Below are positions 6,839 through 10,085 of a stretch of DNA of 10,085 nucleotides, piece by piece; within the stretch, counting starts at the first letter, position 1, and the number at the start of each line of letters is the position of its first letter. Made by a program: the position numbers and the translations under genes. Source of the DNA: an uncultured Oscillospiraceae bacterium (GTDB taxonomy: Bacteria > Bacillota > Clostridia > Oscillospirales > Oscillospiraceae); the NCBI GenBank assembly GCA_934635545.1, contig CAKTZN010000064.1:1-10085 (forward strand), in the 5' to 3' direction. The notes under the pieces are model-generated. The model ran no database searches and was not told the DNA's origin. It was given only the letters and a program-made list of their open reading frames with translations.

Positions 6839-8233
6839 ATGGCAAAGCTCTGGGCCGGACGGGCCGAAAAGGAAACGGCGCAGATCGCGGATGACTTCAA
6901 CTCGTCCCTGCACTTCGACTGCCGCATGTACCGCCAGGATATCACCGGCTCCATGGCTCACGCCGCCATGCTGGCCCACTGCGGCATCCTCACCGAGGAG
7001 GAGGCCCAGACGCTGATCTTCGGCCTGGCCGGGATCATGGCCGACCTGGACGAGGGGAAGCTGCAATTTGACCCCAGCGCCGAGGATATCCACATGTTCG
7101 TGGAGCAGGTGCTGACGGAGCGGCTGGGCGACGTGGGCAAGAAGCTCCACACCGCACGATCCCGAAACGATCAGGTGGCGCTGGATCTGCGGCTGTACCT
7201 GCGACAGGAGATCGCCTCCATCCGCACCCTGGTGCTGGAGCTGCTGGAGGCCGTCACCGGGAAGGCGGAGCAGTACAAGACCGCCATCATGCCCGGCTAC
7301 ACCCATCTGCAGCGGGCCCAGCCCATCACCTTCGGCCACCATCTCATGGCCTACGCCATGATGCTGCAGCGGGACATCGGCCGCCTGGACGACACCGCCA
7401 AGCGCATGGACGTATCCCCCATCGGGTGCTGCGCCCTGGCGGGCACCACCTTCCCCATCGACCGGGAATATGAGGCGGCGCAGCTCGGCTTCTCCCAGAT
7501 CGCGCTGAACAGTCTGGACGGCGTGTCCGACCGTGACTTCTGCGTGGAGCTGCTGGCGGCCTGTGCGGCGCTGATGATGCACCTGAGCCGCTTCTCCGAG
7601 GAGCTGATCCTGTGGAGCAGTTGGGAGTTCCACTTCGTGGAGCTGGACGACGGCTTTACCACCGGCTCGTCCATCATGCCCCAGAAGAAGAACCCGGACA
7701 TGGCGGAGCTGTGCCGCGGCAAGACCGGCCGCGTGTACGGCGACCTGATGGCCCTGCTGACCACGCTGAAGGGCCTGCCCCTGGCCTACAACAAGGACAT
7801 GCAGGAGGACAAGGAGGCCGTGTTCGACGCGGTGGACACCGTGAAGATGTGTCTGCAGGTGTTCACCCCCATGATCGCCACCATGAAGCCCTGTACCGAC
7901 ACCATGTACAAGGCGGCACAGAAGGGCTTCATCAACGCCACCGATCTGGCGGACTATCTCACCAAGAAGGGTTTGCCCTTCCGCACCGCCTATAAGATCT
8001 CCGGCGAGCTGGTGGCCTGGTGCATCCATCACGACACCGTGCTGGAAGTCCTGCCGCTGGATACCCTGAAGCAGTACAGCGACGTGTTCGACGACGACGT
8101 ATACCCGGCCATCGCGCTGGAGAACTGCGTGGCACGACGAACCTCGCCGGGCGGCCCCGCCTCCGTGGAGGCGCAGATCGCCGCCATAAAGACGTACCTT
8201 TCCCAACAGAAAAACGATACAAAAGGAGAATAA
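6839..8233 (+). CDS. argH: Argininosuccinate lyase
   Basis: Splits argininosuccinate into arginine and fumarate, the last step of arginine synthesis; an active tetramer of the fumarase/aspartase superfamily. At 464 aa it is full length. Family landmarks in order are KLWAGR (residues 3-8), TARSRNDQV (105-113), PGYTHLQRAQP (152-162, containing the catalytic His156) and the superfamily signature GSSIMPQKKNPD (276-287), whose serines sit in the mobile catalytic loop. The start is set by AAAGGAG (6825-6831) 7 nt before the ATG. Its own promoter is not evident in the repeat-filled gap after argG. The stop codon lies 2 bp before the next gene's ATG and inside the region that carries that gene's ribosome site, so the two are co-transcribed and probably coupled in translation. 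Confidence 0.98.
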   Translation: MAKLWAGRAEKETAQIADDFNSSLHFDCRMYRQDITGSMAHAAMLAHCGILTEEEAQTLIFGLAGIMADLDEGKLQFDPSAEDIHMFVEQVLTERLGDVGKKLHTARSRNDQVALDLRLYLRQEIASIRTLVLELLEAVTGKAEQYKTAIMPGYTHLQRAQPITFGHHLMAYAMMLQRDIGRLDDTAKRMDVSPIGCCALAGTTFPIDREYEAAQLGFSQIALNSLDGVSDRDFCVELLAACAALMMHLSRFSEELILWSSWEFHFVELDDGFTTGSSIMPQKKNPDMAELCRGKTGRVYGDLMALLTTLKGLPLAYNKDMQEDKEAVFDAVDTVKMCLQVFTPMIATMKPCTDTMYKAAQKGFINATDLADYLTKKGLPFRTAYKISGELVAWCIHHDTVLEVLPLDTLKQYSDVFDDDVYPAIALENCVARRTSPGGPASVEAQIAAIKTYLSQQKNDTKGE

Positions 8234-8235
8234 CG

Positions 8236-9018
8236 ATGAAAAAGTTTACCGCTTTTGCGCTGGCGCTGGTTATGGCGCTGGGCCTGCTGGCCGGCTGCGG
8301 CAGCAGCAATTCCGACAACAACAGCACCCCCGCCGGTGACGACGCCTCCGACGCCGCCAAGACCAAGCTGGTGGTGGCCACCAGCCCCGACTTCCCCCCC
8401 TTCGAGTCCCTGGAGGGCGGCGAAGTAGTGGGTATCGAGGTGGATATCCTGAATAAGATCGCCGAGAAGATGGGCATGGAGCTGGACATCCAGCAGATGG
8501 ATTTCGACTCCGTCATCCCCGGTGTCCAGGCCGGTAAGTTCGATGTGGGCATGTCCGGCATCACCGTTACCGACAAGAGAAAAGAGAACGTGGACTTCTC
8601 CAGCGTGTACTTCATGGCCGCCCAGGCCATCGTGGTGGCCGATGGCAGCAGCATCACCGGCAAGGCTGACCTGGAGGGCAAGAAGGTGTCCGTCCAGACC
8701 GGCACCACCGCCGAGGAGTACTGCATGGCCAACGGCTATGAGGTGCTGGCCTTCACCGCCAACAACGACGCCGCCGCGGCCCTGACCTCCGGCAAGGTGG
8801 ACGCCTGGGTCGTGGACAACGAGGTGGCCCTGGCCATGGCGCCGGAGCTGGGCCTGACCGTCCTGGACGAGGCCATGACCTCCGAGCCCTACGCCTTCGC
8901 CCTGCAGAAGGGCAGCGACCTGCTGGCTTCCTTCAATGAGGCCCTGGACGCCCTGCTGGCGGACGGTACCGTGGAGCAGATCTTCCAGCAGTACGGCGTG
9001 ACGTACATCGCACCCTGA
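8236..9018 (+). CDS. Polar amino acid ABC transporter, substrate-binding lipoprotein
   Basis: A 260-aa solute-binding protein of the bacterial family 3 (SBP_bac_3), which captures a polar amino acid outside the membrane and hands it to its permease. It has a lipoprotein signal peptide with lipobox LAGC (Cys21), a Ser/Asn-rich linker to about residue 42, then the two-lobe domain. Ligand-site landmarks are SPDFPPFES (50-58), GIEVDI (66-71), MSGITVTDKR (106-115, the Arg that usually binds the carboxylate), QTGTTAE (154-160) and VVDNEVA (192-198, the Asp that usually binds the amino group). The ATG at 8236 follows AAAAGGAG by 7 nt and lies 2 bp after argH. Linkage to argH hints at arginine, but family 3 proteins also bind cystine, glutamine, lysine or histidine, so I leave the ligand open. 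Confidence 0.93.
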   Translation: MKKFTAFALALVMALGLLAGCGSSNSDNNSTPAGDDASDAAKTKLVVATSPDFPPFESLEGGEVVGIEVDILNKIAEKMGMELDIQQMDFDSVIPGVQAGKFDVGMSGITVTDKRKENVDFSSVYFMAAQAIVVADGSSITGKADLEGKKVSVQTGTTAEEYCMANGYEVLAFTANNDAAAALTSGKVDAWVVDNEVALAMAPELGLTVLDEAMTSEPYAFALQKGSDLLASFNEALDALLADGTVEQIFQQYGVTYIAP

Positions 9019-9038
9019 CGATAAGAAGTATTCAAGAG

Positions 9039-9586
9039 TGTTCCGCGCCTCCGGGCGCGGGTCACTTTTGGCCACAGTCCCAAAAGTGTCCTGTTGCGGT
9101 ATCCAAAATTTCGTAGCGGCGTAAAAGCCGCCGAAATTTTGACCGCGGCCACTCGCTCACCTCGCTTCATCTGCCACAGGCAGCGCTCGGATCGCTCCCC
9201 AAAAGGACAGCTTAAACCTGCGGTTTAAGAATCCGCGCACGCTATACCTGTCACAGGCCTGTGACACTTTACCGCGCGTTTACGGAACACATCTGTTATC
9301 GTTGTGGTATGACGAATTGACATTCCTCTTGCGCCGCTGCCGCTCACATTTTCAACGGTAGACACTGAAGCGTTGTTCGACGTAGGTATCAGCGGCAGCG
9401 ACGCTGGAGCAAAAACGATTCGATCATCATACGAAAAAGAAAAGCTCCCGTGATCGCGCGGTAAAATCCAACATATTTGCACAAAGAATAGCGCGCCCGG
9501 AAGTGAAGGAACCGGAGGTTCCTTCCGGTGCTTTTGCCTACTTTTGTCACTGTTGACAAAAGTAGGTCGCGCCGGGGCGCGAAACA
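9039..9586. mobile_element. Gene-free element with inverted hairpin-bearing ends (MITE-like)
   Basis: Most of the 663-bp gap 9019-9681 lies between two related, oppositely oriented arms. The left arm (9039-9091) reads TGTTCCGCGCC, a GC hairpin (9043-9049 with 9054-9060), then a hairpin CACTTTTGG/CCAAAAGTG (9063-9071 with 9080-9088). The right arm (9536-9586), read on the minus strand, gives TGTTTCGCGCC, a GC hairpin (9568-9573 with 9576-9581), then a perfect 13-bp hairpin (9537-9549 with 9554-9566, 4-nt loop); both second hairpins centre on ACTTTTG and ACAGT. Inside lie more inverted repeats: 9104-9113 with 9132-9141 (nested 9116-9120 with 9127-9131), 9211-9218 with 9222-9229, 9335-9344 with 9391-9400, and 9506-9513 with 9517-9524. 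I see no believable gene and no clear target-site duplication. The left GC hairpin might also act as a weak terminator after the transporter gene. Confidence 0.55.
9249..9266. repeat. Perfect 18-bp palindrome
   Basis: TGTCACAGGCCTGTGACA is identical to its reverse complement and has no loop, so it looks more like a dimeric protein-binding site or a cruciform than an RNA terminator. It lies inside the gene-free element. No known regulator is assigned. Confidence 0.6.
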
Positions 9587-9681
9587 TCCCCAAAACCAAC
9601 GCTTAAATACCCCCAATTCTGCGCGAATTGTCCCACGCCGACGGGCGGGGCATGATAAGATACTTCTAAGGAGCCGCCGCT

Positions 9682-10085
9682 ATGAATATTTTTACCGCCA
9701 TCGGCCAATTCTTTACCAACTGGGGCGCCAAGCTGGCCTCCACATTTTTAGAGGATGACCGCTATATGATGCTGGTGGACGGCCTGCGCAACACCGTCAT
9801 CATCACCCTGGGCGCCCTGTGTATCGGCATCGTCATCGGCGCACTGGTGGCCATCATCAAATACTGCGGCGAGGGAAGCCCCGCCATGAAGCCTCTGTGC
9901 GTGCTGTGCGACATCTACACCACCGTCGTCCGGGGTATCCCCGTGGTGGTGCTGCTGCTGATCTTCTATTTCGTCATCATGCAGTCCGCCAACGGCATCA
10001 CCGTGGGTATCGTCACCTTCGGCATCAACTCCGGCGCGTATATGGCCGAGCTGATGCGCAGCGGCATCGGCGCGGTGGACGCGGG
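9682..10085 (+). CDS. Polar amino acid ABC transporter permease, N-terminal part (3' end outside window)
   Basis: The first 134 residues of an inner-membrane permease of the HisM/GlnP type, which forms the channel for the amino acid delivered by the binding protein encoded at 8236. After a short amphipathic start, the typical opening GLRNTVIITLGALCIG (residues 34-49) leads into the first membrane span, followed by a loop and VVRGIPVVVLLLIFYF (81-96), a very conserved segment in this family. FGINSGAYMAELMRSGIGAV (114-133) is the beginning of the EAA loop that contacts the ATPase; the rest is cut off. The ATG at 9682 follows TAAGGAG (9667-9673) with 8 nt spacing. The 663-bp gap to its binding-protein gene is unusual for this kind of operon. 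A weak promoter might lie around 9628-9661 but is not convincing. The ATPase gene probably follows. Confidence 0.93.
   Translation, partial: MNIFTAIGQFFTNWGAKLASTFLEDDRYMMLVDGLRNTVIITLGALCIGIVIGALVAIIKYCGEGSPAMKPLCVLCDIYTTVVRGIPVVVLLLIFYFVIMQSANGITVGIVTFGINSGAYMAELMRSGIGAVDA

Noticed and set aside
6779..9075. Long minus-strand open frames across argH and the binding-protein gene
   Set aside because: Antisense shadows of the same kind. The plus-strand genes carry full family signatures in these stretches.
9225..9599. Minus-strand open frame of about 124 codons in the gap before the permease
   Set aside because: It runs through several inverted repeats, including the 13-bp hairpin and the 10-bp inverted repeat at 9335-9400. 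It has no convincing ribosome site, and its composition does not look like a protein. I treat it as chance reading of the repeat element.
9614..9661. Possible promoter (TTGTCC at 9628, TGATAA at 9653) and a CAATTC/GAATTG inverted repeat before the permease
   Set aside because: The spacing is 19 bp or more and both boxes are weak, so I did not list it as a promoter, although a separate start for the permease would make sense after the long gap.

Overview
The window looks like chromosome from a GC-rich anaerobic Firmicute, most plausibly a gut member of the Oscillospiraceae (Oscillibacter, Dysosmobacter or Flavonifractor type). The grounds are strong AAGGAGG-type ribosome sites, consensus TTGACA/TATAAT promoters in GC-rich DNA, a butyrate kinase, a 2-hydroxyacyl-CoA dehydratase pair, and intergenic space filled with GTAGGGGC-type hairpin repeats. 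The genus is inference; no rRNA or marker gene is present.

Left part (1-1640): the 3' end of a butyrate kinase gene, a small unknown lipoprotein gene, a strong bidirectional terminator, then a convergent Nudix (ADP-ribose pyrophosphatase type) gene on the minus strand. Positions 1640-1965 hold no gene, only short direct repeats and a run of hairpin repeats.

Middle (1966-4981, minus strand): a tight three-gene operon, transcribed right to left. It encodes a 400-aa and a 539-aa subunit of the 2-hydroxyacyl-CoA dehydratase / benzoyl-CoA reductase family (stop and start overlap by 4 bp), then a 60-aa single-span membrane protein whose ribosome site overlaps the preceding stop codon. A good promoter sits at 5033-5061. 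The ATP-dependent activator these enzymes normally need is not in the window.

Right part (5366-10085, plus strand): argG, a 252-bp repeat-filled gap, argH, then 2 bp later the lipoprotein of a polar amino acid ABC transporter. A 663-bp gene-free stretch follows, then the start of the matching permease. argG has a consensus promoter, with TGCAT-rich candidate ArgR sites and a perfect 21-bp hairpin upstream. ArgG and ArgH perform the last two steps of arginine synthesis; the coupled transporter may import arginine or a related amino acid.

Most unusual structure: the gap between the transporter genes is bounded by two oppositely oriented copies of a two-hairpin module, like a non-autonomous mobile element. 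Two copies of another repeat, 4.7 kb apart and inverted, differ by base changes that keep their stems paired.
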